Of a stretch of 61,480 nucleotides of DNA, positions 27,512-36,695 are shown in pieces. Under the pieces are notes generated by a model. It ran no database searches, was not told where the DNA came from, and worked only from the letters and a program-made list of their open reading frames with translations. This DNA is from an uncultured Lachnospiraceae bacterium. Lineage in GTDB: Bacteria; Bacillota; Clostridia; Lachnospirales; Lachnospiraceae. The stretch is from positions 1 through 61,480 of the forward strand of contig CAJTVL010000021.1 of the NCBI GenBank assembly GCA_910579425.1, in the 5' to 3' direction. The position numbers were made by a program, and so were the translations under genes. Positions within the stretch are counted from its first letter, which is position 1. Each line of letters begins with the position of its first letter.

Positions 27512-28072
27512 TCACATTGTAATCCCTTCCCCCATGTTTGGCCTCATGGCGCAGTAGGCCCCATCCGCCGCAAACACCAGCAAAAGAATCAGGCAGAGGC
27601 AAATCCGCCATTTCTTCGATATTTTTTGATAACATTTTTCATAAAAAGGCAAAAACAGACACACAAGCGCCGTTCCTCCCAGTCCGAAAACCAGAGCCCC
27701 CAGCAGACAAATCCTCCCATTGATATTCAGGAAATGTCCGCTGTAATCCCACCATCTGATTCCCCAGCGCCGCTCCAGAAAATAGCTGGTCAGATATTCC
27801 AGCACAGAGCAGGCACACAGGGAAAGGACAAACACGCTTATGGGCTTTCGGCGCAAAGAGCCGAGAAGAATACACAGCAGCAATCCTCCTGCGCCATAAA
27901 TGGGCAGGTAAGGCCCCCGGTAAACGCCCCGGTTGATAAACGCGTGTTCCGTCACCAGAAATAACAGAACCTCCCAGAGCCATCCCAGGAATGCAAGGGC
28001 GAAAAACAACAATACATAAAAATCAAATCCGTGTTTGAAATTTTCTCTTTTCATATCAGACAGGATACCCAT
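27512..28072 (-). CDS. CmpB-like integral membrane protein (PF06541)
   Basis: 186 aa with about five hydrophobic helices. The motifs FINRGVYRGPYLPIYGAGG, VLEYLTSYFLERRWGIRWWD and NINGRICLLGALVFG are typical of the family annotated as putative ABC transporter type IV/CmpB; no transport role has been shown to my knowledge. It starts 12 nt after the MATE gene on the same strand. The RBS is weak at both possible ATGs (28072 and 28054). Confidence 0.82.
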   Translation of the reverse strand: MGILSDMKRENFKHGFDFYVLLFFALAFLGWLWEVLLFLVTEHAFINRGVYRGPYLPIYGAGGLLLCILLGSLRRKPISVFVLSLCACSVLEYLTSYFLERRWGIRWWDYSGHFLNINGRICLLGALVFGLGGTALVCLFLPFYEKCYQKISKKWRICLCLILLLVFAADGAYCAMRPNMGEGITM

Positions 28073-28084
28073 ATCTGTCCGTTT

Positions 28085-29419
28085 TTATTTTCGTTTTCCG
28101 ATTCTCTGATAATATCGGAACAAACTGAAAACCGCCGTTAAAAGCCAGGTGAAGGCAGTGGCGAACCATATGCCCCAGACGCCCAGAAAAGGAAGCTTTG
28201 TCAGCGGCCTTGCAAAGCAGATCCTTCCGATCATCTCCACAATCCCGCTTGCAAAGGCAAAAAATGCATCTCCTGATCCGTTCAGGGTTCCCCTTGTCAC
28301 ATAAATCATCCCCAGGGCAAGGTAAAACCAGCTTGTGATCCGAAGCGCCTTTGCTCCGAAATCAATGACATCCCTTTCGTTTACGAAAAACTCCATGATA
28401 ACCTCTCCGCCGAACTGGGCAAAGGGCAATACCAGCAGAGAAAAAATCCCCATGATCAGGCATCCCTTCCGAAAGCCCAGCCTTACCCTCTCCGGCTTGC
28501 CCGCACCCATATTCTGTCCCGTATAGGTGGACATCGCCATATTCAGGGAATTGTAGGGCTGCTGTACAAGCTGTTCTATCCTGTTCGTAGCCGTATAGGC
28601 CGCCACCACAACGGAGCCGAACGTATTCACTACGCTCTGAAGGATAATACAGGAAACGGCAATCAGGGAAGTCTGCATTGCCAGCGGCACCCCTATTTTA
28701 ACACATTGTACAATAATGTCCCAATCCGCCTTCAGAAGCTTTTTTTCTATCCTGAAAAAAGGATTTTTCAGCATGGCAAAAAGAAGGCTTCCCACCCCAG
28801 CCAGGAGCTGTGCTATGATCGTTGCAATTCCGGCTCCTGCCACTCCTGTATGCAGAACCCGCACAAAAAACAGATCCAGCCCGATATTGAGAACGCTGGC
28901 CACAATCAAAAAATACAGCGGCGTCTTAGAGTCCCCCACCCCGCGCAGAATCGCCGACACACAGTTATACATGGCAACTGCCAGCACACCGGCGCACATG
29001 ATCTGCATGTACAGAACGGACTGGTCCAGAATATTTTCAGGTGTACGCAAAAGCCTGAGAACCGGTCTTGCCAGAGCCGTTCCCAGAATCCCCATAGCCA
29101 GGCCTGCCGCCAGCATAATATACGCCGCGTTGGCAATGGCCTTTTTTACGACATCATTCTTCCCGGCCCCAAAATTCTGGGAAATTACGATTCCGATTCC
29201 GTTGCCCATGCCGCCGCACAGGGAGAAAAACAAAAAATTCAGAGAGCTTGTGGCCCCCACAGCCGCAAGGGCATCTGCGCCCACATATTTTCCCACAATC
29301 ATGGAATCCACAAGATTATACATCTGCTGAAAAACGTTGCCCACCACCATGGGGAGCATAAATGACAGCAAAAGCCCGGCAGGCCTGCCCTGGGTCATAT
29401 CCTTTATGTAAGTCTTCAT
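28085..29419 (-). CDS. MATE-family efflux transporter
   Basis: 444 aa with 12 predicted membrane helices. Family features: MTQGRPAGLLLSFMLPMVVG at the N-terminus, QQMYNLVDSMIVGKYVG, and the mid-protein repeat QQPYNSLNMAMSTYTGQNMGA. It would export cationic drugs or metabolites with Na+ or H+. ATG at 29419 has AAGGATTAAG upstream. It is divergent from the T-box/tyrS unit; 29420-29620 between them holds no gene. Confidence 0.92.
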   Translation of the reverse strand: MKTYIKDMTQGRPAGLLLSFMLPMVVGNVFQQMYNLVDSMIVGKYVGADALAAVGATSSLNFLFFSLCGGMGNGIGIVISQNFGAGKNDVVKKAIANAAYIMLAAGLAMGILGTALARPVLRLLRTPENILDQSVLYMQIMCAGVLAVAMYNCVSAILRGVGDSKTPLYFLIVASVLNIGLDLFFVRVLHTGVAGAGIATIIAQLLAGVGSLLFAMLKNPFFRIEKKLLKADWDIIVQCVKIGVPLAMQTSLIAVSCIILQSVVNTFGSVVVAAYTATNRIEQLVQQPYNSLNMAMSTYTGQNMGAGKPERVRLGFRKGCLIMGIFSLLVLPFAQFGGEVIMEFFVNERDVIDFGAKALRITSWFYLALGMIYVTRGTLNGSGDAFFAFASGIVEMIGRICFARPLTKLPFLGVWGIWFATAFTWLLTAVFSLFRYYQRIGKRK

Positions 29420-29620
29420 CTTAATCCTTTTATCCTTTCCGCCGCCCTATAATGCCGCCAATGCCCCGCACAGCAAGAAAGGGCTGTTAAAATCATTCGT
29501 CTACTATAACACGAACCAAATTGAATTTCCATATAATTTCTTGTTGTTGTTTTGTCGTTTTCATAACAGTTCAGTTCTGGCCTTACTGTTACCGTTTTCA
29601 TACGAGTTTCAGATTTCCGC

Positions 29621-29650
29621 TTGACAACCCTGCTCCCCCCCAAGTATAAT
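29621..29650 (+). promoter_or_regulatory. Promoter of the tyrS T-box transcript
   Basis: TTGACA (29621-29626) and TATAAT (29645-29650) with 18-nt spacing, so transcription would start near 29657. Confidence 0.85.
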
Positions 29651-29656
29651 GTTCAC

Positions 29657-30013
29657 AATTTCATACAAGTGATTGATTCACAAAAGCAATGATAAGAAGA
29701 AGTAGCATCAGGTGAAACGAACAGAAAGCAGCCGGCAGATGAGAGGCGCACGGGAAGCCTTATGTGAATACATCTTTGAGCTTCGCACCAAATGACCATG
29801 GAATTGACCTCCGGTTCGCCCCCTGGTCTAGTAGGCTGCGACGGTTCCCGCACCCGTTAACGTGCTAGAGTATAAGCCGGATAAGCTGTCTGCCTTTCAT
29901 CGGAAATGACGCAGGATGGCCGTACTCGAAGAGGTAAGCAGTGCGAGCTGCTTATAAAATTAGGTGGTATCACGGGAGTTTGCTCTCGTCCTATACAGGA
30001 CGGGAGTTTTTTT
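29657..30013 (+). promoter_or_regulatory. T-box riboswitch, tyrosine-specific (UAC specifier)
   Basis: The leader contains the stem I start (AGCAATGATAAGAAGAAGTAG), a specifier loop GAATACATC with the Tyr codon TAC at 29769-29771, the T-box/antiterminator stretch AGGTGGTATCACGGG (29962-29976; GGTGG where GGGTGG is usual) and a terminator with CTCTCGTCC (29983-29991)/GGACGGGAG (29998-30006) followed by seven T. Uncharged tRNA-Tyr would pair with TAC and the T-box and let transcription continue into tyrS. Confidence 0.9.
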
Positions 30014-30020
30014 ATGCGCA

Positions 30021-30078
30021 GACCCGTGCACAAAGCGCTGCAGCGCTTGGAAATATGCCGCTAAAGCGGCCACGGGTC
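30021..30078. repeat. Three-stem palindromic element between T-box and tyrS
   Basis: An outer 8-bp stem GACCCGTG (30021-30028)/CACGGGTC (30071-30078) encloses two perfect hairpins: AAGCGCTG/CAGCGCTT (30033-30048) and GCCGCT-AA-AGCGGC (30057-30070). It is downstream of the T-box terminator and not part of the riboswitch. The clover-like form suggests a small dispersed palindromic repeat or a leader structure; no second copy was seen in this window. Confidence 0.55.
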
Positions 30079-30151
30079 GCGCGGCGGGCAGGGAAACCTC
30101 CCCTGCCCTGTTGTGCAGAAGGCAAAATGTAGCAGAAAGGAAGGAAATTTT

Positions 30152-31399
30152 ATGACAAACAGAGAACAGACCATCACAGAAGAAGCTTTGGAACAGGAAG
30201 TGAGCCGGCAGATGGCTATCATCCAAAAGGGCGCCCACAGCGTGATAAACCCGGAGGATTTAAGAGCAAAGCTCACCCGCTCCCTTCGCACCGGCATCCC
30301 CCTCACCGTAAAGTTCGGGCTGGATCCCAGTGCGCCGGATATTCATTTAGGCCACGCCGTCGTCCTGCGAAAGCTCCGGCAGATCCAGGATTTGGGCCAT
30401 CAAATCGTGATCATTATCGGAGACTTTACCGGAAAGATCGGCGATCCCACCGGCAAATCCAAAGGGCGCAAAGCGCTGACCGATCAGGAGGTGCTGATCA
30501 ACGCCCAGACCTACCAGGAGCAGGTCTTCCATATCCTGGACGAATCCAAAACCACTCTCCGCTACAACGGAGAATGGCTGGAACTTCTGACCATGAACGA
30601 CATAATAAAGCTTTCCTCCACTATCACCGTTGCCAGAATGCTGGAGCGGGATGATTTCCAGAACCGCTATACCCACAATATTCCGATCGGACTCCATGAA
30701 TTTTTTTACCCGCTCATGCAGGCTTACGACTCCGTGGCCATCCATGCAGACATAGAGCTGGGCGGCACGGATCAGACCTTTAACATCCTCATGGGGCGCT
30801 CCCTCCAAAAGGATTGGGAGTTGGAACCTCAAATCGCTCTTTTCATGCCGATTTTGGAGGGCCTGGACGGGGTTGAAAAAATGAGCAAAAGCCTGGGCAA
30901 CCACATTGGCGTCAAGGAAGAGGCCAGGGTTATGTTCAAAAAGGTGATGGAGGTTCCGGACTCTCTCATTGTGAAATATTTTGCATTGGCCACAGACATT
31001 CTTCCCGAAGAACTGGAGCAGATCAGGCTCTCCCTTGACCGGGGCGGCAATCCCAGGGACTTTAAGCTCCTTTTGGCCCGCACCATCACTTCCCTCTACC
31101 ACACCACGGAAGAAACTCAGCAGGCCGAGGAATTTTTTTATCAGGCCTTTACCCAAAAGGGAATCCCCAGGGATATTCCCGAGCTTACGCTTCCCGGCGG
31201 CGAAGTCACGCTAAGGGATGTGATCGCGCCCCTCTTAAAAGAAGGCCTTGTGACCAGCGGCAGCGAGTTCCGGCGGCTTCTCTCCCAGGGAGGCATCCAG
31301 CTCAACGGGCAGAAGGCGGAGAGCCTGGACGCCCCGATCTGCGAAAGGGATGTTCTGAGAATCGGGAAAAAGAAATTTGTCCGGCTTCTCTTTTCCTGA
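30152..31399 (+). CDS. tyrS: Tyrosyl-tRNA synthetase
   Basis: 415 aa class I synthetase that charges tRNA-Tyr. HIGH-like motif HLGHAVVLRK, GDFTGKIGDPTGKS, tyrosine/tRNA region ELGGTDQTFNILMGR and KMSKS in GVEKMSKSLGN; a C-terminal S4 RNA-binding domain ends in RIGKKKFVRLLF. The sequence resembles the TyrZ-type branch. The frame opens at 30113, but GGAAGG lies before ATG 30152. Expression is under the upstream T-box. Confidence 0.96.
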   Translation: MTNREQTITEEALEQEVSRQMAIIQKGAHSVINPEDLRAKLTRSLRTGIPLTVKFGLDPSAPDIHLGHAVVLRKLRQIQDLGHQIVIIIGDFTGKIGDPTGKSKGRKALTDQEVLINAQTYQEQVFHILDESKTTLRYNGEWLELLTMNDIIKLSSTITVARMLERDDFQNRYTHNIPIGLHEFFYPLMQAYDSVAIHADIELGGTDQTFNILMGRSLQKDWELEPQIALFMPILEGLDGVEKMSKSLGNHIGVKEEARVMFKKVMEVPDSLIVKYFALATDILPEELEQIRLSLDRGGNPRDFKLLLARTITSLYHTTEETQQAEEFFYQAFTQKGIPRDIPELTLPGGEVTLRDVIAPLLKEGLVTSGSEFRRLLSQGGIQLNGQKAESLDAPICERDVLRIGKKKFVRLLFS

Positions 31400-31439
31400 G
31401 AAATTTATTGCGGAGTAAGGCTTGTTGTGTGATAATATA

Positions 31440-31473
31440 GGAAGCGTCATAAATTTTTCCTTATGACACTTCC
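31440..31473 (+). terminator. Hairpin after tyrS
   Basis: GGAAGCGTCATAA (31440-31452) and TTATGACACTTCC (31461-31473) form a 13-bp stem with one mismatch and an 8-nt loop. There is no T-run after it; it sits between tyrS and xpaC. Confidence 0.55.
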
Positions 31474-31508
31474 CATACTTACCAATGATGCAGCGAGGTC
31501 TTAACATT

Positions 31509-32966
31509 ATGAGTAATAATCAGAACTGGAATAAAATGGGGGAGGACATCAAGGATGCCCTCTCGGAAGCCCTGCGCAGCGGAGACTTTACAAACCTGAA
31601 TGATCTGGTATCCCAATCCGTGGTTAACACTCTCAATGAGGTGGGAAAGCATATTCCCTTTGTGGAAAACGGCAGCGGACACGGCTTTAACGGCTCAGCC
31701 CAGAATACCCGGGACGGGCAGACAAACGGACAGGCAAATCCCTGGCAGCAGGCGAAGGAGCGTATGGCCAGGGAGCAGATGAAACAGCAGCAAAACTGGC
31801 AGAAGCATCTGCAGCGCAGACAGGCACAGATCCATCAGAAGGAAAAGCAGATCCGGAAACGGGAAGAACAGATCAAACGCAGATCGCAGCTCGTCCAGAA
31901 AAAAGAGCTTTCCAGCTTCCCACTTTCCGAATTTAAGAGAGTGGGCGGCGTCTCAAATATTCTCTATCAGGTTTTCGGCGGGATCGGCCTGGGAGTGACG
32001 CTGTTTGTGGCGTTTATCATGCTGCTGATCTGGACCGCCGGTATCGAGACCAACGGCGGCGGATGGCTGGTGAACTTTATCTTCCAGCTCTGCTTTCTCT
32101 ATATGATCCGTCTTGGGATCATCCAGCGAAAACGGCTGGGGCGGGCAGAACGCTATCTGCGCCTTTGCGGCGGCAATAAATTTGTCACCATTGAAAATCT
32201 GGCAAAAAGCACCGGCAAAAAGGTTCACAAAGTAATAAAAGATATTCAGAAAATGCTCTCCCTGGGTATGTTTCCCGAAGGACATCTGGACGAGCAGAAA
32301 ACCTGTTTCATGTTAAATGACGAGGTTTACCGACAGTACCAGCAGGCGGAAAACGGCCGCATTTTAAGAGAGGCCAGGCAGCAAAAAGCGCTGGAAAACA
32401 GCGAAGGCGCTGCCGCAAAGGATTCATCAGAAAGCTCCGTTTCGCCCACGAAAGCTCCTTCTGAGGAAGCTGCCGACCGCGCCCGGTCCCCGGAAATTTC
32501 CAGGGAGCAGGAATCGGAACTGAATACCATGGTAGCGGAAGGGATGGAATGTATCCGTAAGCTCAGGTACTTAAACGACCAGATTCCCGGCGAGGTCATC
32601 TCCGCCAAGCTCTCCCGGCTGGAAAATCTGCTGAAGGATATTTTTTCCAGTGTAAGAGAGCATCCCGACCAGATGCACCGGATGCATAAGCTGATGGATT
32701 ATTATCTTCCCACCACCTTAAAGCTGGTGGAGGCCTATGAGGAATTCGACCGTGTGAAGGCTCCGGGAGAGGATATTATCAAGGCGAAGACGGAGATTGA
32801 AAACACCCTTGATACCATCAACCAGGCTTTTGCGGAGCTTTTGAATAACCTTTTCCAGGACGCTGTTTTGGATGCCACCACCGATGCCCAGGTACTGAAA
32901 ACCATGCTGGCCCGGGAGGGACTGACGCGGCAGATGGATTTTACCCAAAAAGATGATCATGATTGA
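31509..32966 (+). CDS. xpaC: XpaC-like 5-bromo-4-chloroindolyl phosphate hydrolysis family protein
   Basis: 485 aa. Gln/Lys-rich N-terminal segment with a coiled coil (about residues 80-125), two adjacent membrane helices (GIGLGVTLFVAFIMLLIW and WLVNFIFQLCFLYMI), then a winged-helix-like stretch (FVTIENLAKSTGKKVHKVIKDI) and a C-terminal helical XpaC domain. It is paired with telA 27 nt downstream, a frequent Firmicutes pairing linked to membrane or cell-wall stress. The ATG at 31509 gives MSNNQNW; an in-frame ATG lies at 31485. Confidence 0.82.
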   Translation: MSNNQNWNKMGEDIKDALSEALRSGDFTNLNDLVSQSVVNTLNEVGKHIPFVENGSGHGFNGSAQNTRDGQTNGQANPWQQAKERMAREQMKQQQNWQKHLQRRQAQIHQKEKQIRKREEQIKRRSQLVQKKELSSFPLSEFKRVGGVSNILYQVFGGIGLGVTLFVAFIMLLIWTAGIETNGGGWLVNFIFQLCFLYMIRLGIIQRKRLGRAERYLRLCGGNKFVTIENLAKSTGKKVHKVIKDIQKMLSLGMFPEGHLDEQKTCFMLNDEVYRQYQQAENGRILREARQQKALENSEGAAAKDSSESSVSPTKAPSEEAADRARSPEISREQESELNTMVAEGMECIRKLRYLNDQIPGEVISAKLSRLENLLKDIFSSVREHPDQMHRMHKLMDYYLPTTLKLVEAYEEFDRVKAPGEDIIKAKTEIENTLDTINQAFAELLNNLFQDAVLDATTDAQVLKTMLAREGLTRQMDFTQKDDHD

Positions 32967-32992
32967 AGCGAATACAGCTATGGAGGATAAAA

Positions 32993-34153
32993 ATGAACAA
33001 TTCATTAGATGAAATGCTGAAGGAAGCCCCTTCTCTGACTTTTGAACCCTTTTCCCAGCCGGAGGTCATGGACAGTACCGCCCTTGCCAAAGAGGAGGAA
33101 GCCCCTAAAATTCCCGAGGTGGTGTTAACCCCCGACGAGCAGAAGATGGTGGACGACTTCGCCTCAAAGATCGACATCACCAACACCCAGATGGTGATGC
33201 AGTACGGCGCCGGCAGCCAGAAAAAAATCGCCGACTTTTCCGAGAGCGCCCTAAACAATGTGCGCACCAAGGACATGGGCGAAATCGGCCAGATGCTGAC
33301 CAGCGTGGTCACGGAGCTGAAGGATTTTAACGAGGAGGAAGAAAAGGGCTTTCTTGGCTTTTTCAAAAAGAGCAGCAATAAGCTGGAAAATATGAAGGTC
33401 AAGTATGACAAAGCGGAGGCCAACATCAATAAAATCTGCAAGGTAATGGAAGATCACCAGGTCACCCTTTTAAAGGACGCCGCCATGCTGGACAAGATGT
33501 ACGACCTGAACCTGAATTACTTCAAGGAACTGTCCATGTACATCCTTGCCGGAAAGCAGAAGCTTGCCCAGGCCAGAACCGTAGAGCTTCCCGCCCTCCT
33601 GCGCAAGGCCGAACAGAGCTCCCTTCCCGAGGACACCCAGGCGGCGAACGACTACGCCTCCATGTGCGAGCGGTTTGAGAAAAAGATTTACGATCTGGAG
33701 CTGACCAGAACCATCTCCATGCAGATGGCGCCCCAGATCCGTCTGATCCAGAGCAACGACACCGCAATGTCCGAAAAGATCCAGTCCACTCTTGTCAACA
33801 CCATCCCTCTCTGGAAAAGCCAGATGGTAATCGCCATCGGTCTGAACCATTCCAGCGAAGCCGCCAGGGCCCAGCGTGAGGTAACGGATATGACCAACGC
33901 CCTGCTCAAGAAAAATGCGGAAACCCTTAAGACCGCCACCATCGAAACCGCGCGGGAAAGCGAACGGGGCATCGTGGATATCGAGACCCTCACCGCCACC
34001 AACCAGACCCTGATCAGCACCCTGGATGAAGTGCTGAAGATTCAGGAGGACGGACGCGCCAAACGCCGCAGCGCAGAGGCAGAGCTGGGAAGGATTGAGG
34101 ATGAAATGAGGAAGAAGCTTCTGGAGGTGAGCCGGAATTCGAGGATAATGTAA
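32993..34153 (+). CDS. telA: TelA-like toxic anion resistance protein
   Basis: 386 aa, almost wholly alpha-helical, PF05816. Signature regions: ADFSESALNNVRTKDMGEIG, KGFLGFFKKSSNKLE, SQMVIAIGLNHSSEAARAQR and LISTLDEVLKIQEDGRAKR. Family members are linked to tellurite resistance, bacteriocin or antibiotic tolerance; the molecular role is unknown. GGAGG lies 5 nt before ATG 32993. It forms a unit with the upstream XpaC-like gene. Confidence 0.93.
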   Translation: MNNSLDEMLKEAPSLTFEPFSQPEVMDSTALAKEEEAPKIPEVVLTPDEQKMVDDFASKIDITNTQMVMQYGAGSQKKIADFSESALNNVRTKDMGEIGQMLTSVVTELKDFNEEEEKGFLGFFKKSSNKLENMKVKYDKAEANINKICKVMEDHQVTLLKDAAMLDKMYDLNLNYFKELSMYILAGKQKLAQARTVELPALLRKAEQSSLPEDTQAANDYASMCERFEKKIYDLELTRTISMQMAPQIRLIQSNDTAMSEKIQSTLVNTIPLWKSQMVIAIGLNHSSEAARAQREVTDMTNALLKKNAETLKTATIETARESERGIVDIETLTATNQTLISTLDEVLKIQEDGRAKRRSAEAELGRIEDEMRKKLLEVSRNSRIM

Positions 34154-34268
34154 TTTTCTGTATAGGTCGATGTAACTTTTTGCAGTTTTAATAATTATTA
34201 AATATTGATAATTTTATAGACTTTTTATTCCCTCTGTGTTATAGTGAAATCAGGAGGAGGTAATCTAT

Positions 34269-34631
34269 ATGGCTGAAAATGAAAAACTTGATCTGATTCT
34301 TTCCAAGCTGGGACAGATGGATCAGAGGCTTGACCGGATGGATGATAGGCTCGACCGGATGGACGAGCGCTTTGATAAGGTCGATGAAAGGCTTGACCGG
34401 ATGGATACACGGTTTGACAAGCTGGAAAATGATGTCACGGGCATCAAATTGACTCTTGAAAACGAAATTCGTCAAAATATCATGTGTGTTGCAGAAGGCC
34501 ATCTTGACCTATATCGGAAACTTGATGATGCTCAGAAAATTGATAACGAAAAAGAAATGATTGCTATTCGCGTAAACATTCTCGAAACCGAACTCAGGAA
34601 AGTAAAAGAACGTCTTGAACAGATCGCCTGA
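34269..34631 (+). CDS. Small heptad-repeat coiled-coil protein
   Basis: 120 aa, no known enzymatic domain. Residues about 13-58 consist of five near-identical 7-residue repeats of the form RLDRMDx/RFDKxDE, then an amphipathic helix to the end (ETELRKVKERLEQIA). It should form a long coiled coil, perhaps as an adaptor or structural protein. The repeat is also visible as a 21-nt period in the DNA. ATG has AGGAGGAGG upstream. It is monocistronic and ends at a strong terminator. Similar proteins are common in Lachnospiraceae; function unknown. Confidence 0.8.
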   Translation: MAENEKLDLILSKLGQMDQRLDRMDDRLDRMDERFDKVDERLDRMDTRFDKLENDVTGIKLTLENEIRQNIMCVAEGHLDLYRKLDDAQKIDNEKEMIAIRVNILETELRKVKERLEQIA

Positions 34632-34662
34632 GACTGAAACGGCAGACTAAAAAATTTTTATC

Positions 34663-34694
34663 GCCCCGGATTTCCAAAATCCGGGGCAATTTTT
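34663..34694. terminator. Bidirectional intrinsic terminator
   Basis: GCCCCGGATTT (34663-34673)/AAATCCGGGGC (34677-34687), with T-runs on both sides (AATTTTT on plus, AAAAATTTTTT on minus). It serves the coiled-coil gene and the convergent Uma2 gene. Confidence 0.88.
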
Positions 34695-34711
34695 CGCTTA
34701 AACTGCACACT

Positions 34712-35257
34712 TTATAATTCTTTGAAATCAATCCACAGGTCATCATAGAGGCTGCATTTTATCCTGTCCTTAAAAGTGTATGCCTCTGTTTCAAATCTGT
34801 CCTCTCCCAAATGATACACATAAACAGATCTTTTGGCGGGATCAACAATCCAGTATTCCTTTACTGCGGCATCTGCATATAAATTCAGCTTGCGTATATA
34901 ATCGTGACTGGACGTGCTGGGAGAGACAATTTCCACGATCCAATCCGGAGCGCCGCTGCATCCCCTGTCAGTCAGTTTATTTGGATCGCAAATTACGCTG
35001 ATGTCCGGTTCCACCACTGTCTTATCATCTTCCTCAAACAGCTTAACTGCAAAAGGGGCCGGGTAGACCCTGCAGTTTCCTCTATTCGCATCAAGATAAT
35101 AGGAAATTTTTTTGAATATAAATCCAAGTATCTCCTGATGGATCCGGCTGGGAGCCGACATATAAAAAATCTGACCGCCAATCAGTTCCGCCCGGGTATC
35201 CTCCGGCAGGTTATAGTAATCTTCCTCCGTATAAACTCTCGACTGTGCTAATGCCAT
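34712..35257 (-). CDS. Uma2-family (DUF820) putative endonuclease
   Basis: 181 aa with PD-(D/E)XK fold features: RAELIGGQIFYMSAPS, the acidic core VVEPDISVICDPNKL and DWIVEIVSPSTSSHDYIRK, followed by EYWIVDPAKRSVYVY. The family is abundant in cyanobacteria and some Firmicutes and its biological role is unclear. ATG at 35257 has AGGAGTGGGAGTATGG-type sequence just before it. Stands alone. Confidence 0.88.
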   Translation of the reverse strand: MALAQSRVYTEEDYYNLPEDTRAELIGGQIFYMSAPSRIHQEILGFIFKKISYYLDANRGNCRVYPAPFAVKLFEEDDKTVVEPDISVICDPNKLTDRGCSGAPDWIVEIVSPSTSSHDYIRKLNLYADAAVKEYWIVDPAKRSVYVYHLGEDRFETEAYTFKDRIKCSLYDDLWIDFKEL

Positions 35258-35319
35258 ACTCCCACTCCTTTTGATGGTTATTATATGGGTTGTTCAAAAA
35301 ATATATCCGGCTCCGCCCA

Positions 35320-36534
35320 TCAGACAAACACATACTTCTCCATTCTCTCAAAGGCTTCCTTCACCCTGGAAAAAGGCAGCGCCAGATTCACGCGGACGGC
35401 ATTGGCTCCGTGGAACATCCTTCCATCCTGCCAGGCAACGCCCACGTCCCATCCTGCTTTCTGCAGTTCGTCAATGGTCTTGTTATGGGCTTTCAGCCAT
35501 TCCGTGCAGTCCAGAAACAGCATGTATGTCCCCTGCGGCTTCATCACCAGAACGCCGGGGAAATGCTCTACAATAAAATCACAGGCATAATTGATATTTT
35601 CGCTGAGCACCTGACAGAGCTCGTCCACCCACTGCTGCCCTTCCGGCCGGTAAGCCCCGATCAGCGCATGCATACTGAGCACGTTCATGGAATTATAGTG
35701 TGGCTTGCTTCCCTGGGCCTGCACCCGCTCCCGCAGGTATTTATTGTAAATGATATGATAAGAGCCAATCAGTCCCGCAAGGTTAAAGGTTTTGGAGGGG
35801 GCGTAAATGGCAATGGTTCTCATCCTCGCCTCTTCGCTGATGCTCTGCATGGGAATGTGACGGTGTCCGTTTAAAATAATATCAGACCAGATTTCGTCGG
35901 AAATCACCACGCAGTCGTTGGCCTTGTAAACCTCCATGGCCTTCTCCAGCTCCCAGCGCTCCCACACCCGGCCGCAGGGATTGTGAGGATTGCAGAAAAC
36001 CGCAACATGGATCTTGTTTTCCTTGAGCTTCGCGTCCATATCCTCAAAGTCCATTCGCCAGATCCCCTTTTCATCCAGCTTCAAGGGACTGTGGATAATC
36101 TTTCTTCCGCATCCTTCAATGCTTCCTGTAAAACCAATATAAGTGGGGCTGTGCAGAAGCACACAGTCTCCCGGTGCAGAAAAAGCTTCCAGCGCGGAAA
36201 CCACACCGCCCAGCACGCCGTTTTCATAGCCAATATGTTCCTTCGTCAGACCCGTCACGCCGTTGCGCCTGGCCTGCCATTCAATGATAGAGTTGTAATA
36301 CTCATCCGTGGGATTAAAGTATCCGAAAGCCGGATGCTTTACCCTCTCGATAATTGCCTCCTGGATGGTGGGCGCCGTGGCGAAATTCATATCCGCAACC
36401 CACATTGGAATCGCGTCAAATCCCTCCTTTGGCGCCTGGGGTGAAAATCCGGGCTCTCCTTCTTTTCGCAGGCCGTCCACCGCAATGGCGTCCTTTCCGT
36501 GTCGGTCGATGATTGATGTAAAATCGTATTTCAT
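35320..36534 (-). CDS. PatB/MalY-type PLP aminotransferase or C-S lyase
   Basis: 404 aa fold-type I PLP enzyme. Typical of MalY/PatB: DAIPMWVADMNFATAP near the N-terminus, FCNPHNPCGRVW, the Lys-containing motif APSKTFNLAGLIGSYHI and RVNLALPFSRVKEAFERM at the end. These enzymes are often cystathionine beta-lyases or aminotransferases. ATG at 36534 has GGAGAACC upstream. No neighbouring sulfur gene supports a more exact substrate. Confidence 0.9.
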   Translation of the reverse strand: MKYDFTSIIDRHGKDAIAVDGLRKEGEPGFSPQAPKEGFDAIPMWVADMNFATAPTIQEAIIERVKHPAFGYFNPTDEYYNSIIEWQARRNGVTGLTKEHIGYENGVLGGVVSALEAFSAPGDCVLLHSPTYIGFTGSIEGCGRKIIHSPLKLDEKGIWRMDFEDMDAKLKENKIHVAVFCNPHNPCGRVWERWELEKAMEVYKANDCVVISDEIWSDIILNGHRHIPMQSISEEARMRTIAIYAPSKTFNLAGLIGSYHIIYNKYLRERVQAQGSKPHYNSMNVLSMHALIGAYRPEGQQWVDELCQVLSENINYACDFIVEHFPGVLVMKPQGTYMLFLDCTEWLKAHNKTIDELQKAGWDVGVAWQDGRMFHGANAVRVNLALPFSRVKEAFERMEKYVFV

Positions 36535-36695
36535 GGGTTTTGGTTCTCCTTATGTTTATTAAAGCTGTTACTTTTGATTCATTGCTCCTGTTATTTACAA
36601 AACGATTGAAACATTGCACTATGTCTACACTTTTCATATTTTCCGTAAGCATTTCTTTCCACGCTTCATTCAGACACCTCCTTACCCTGCCCCAT

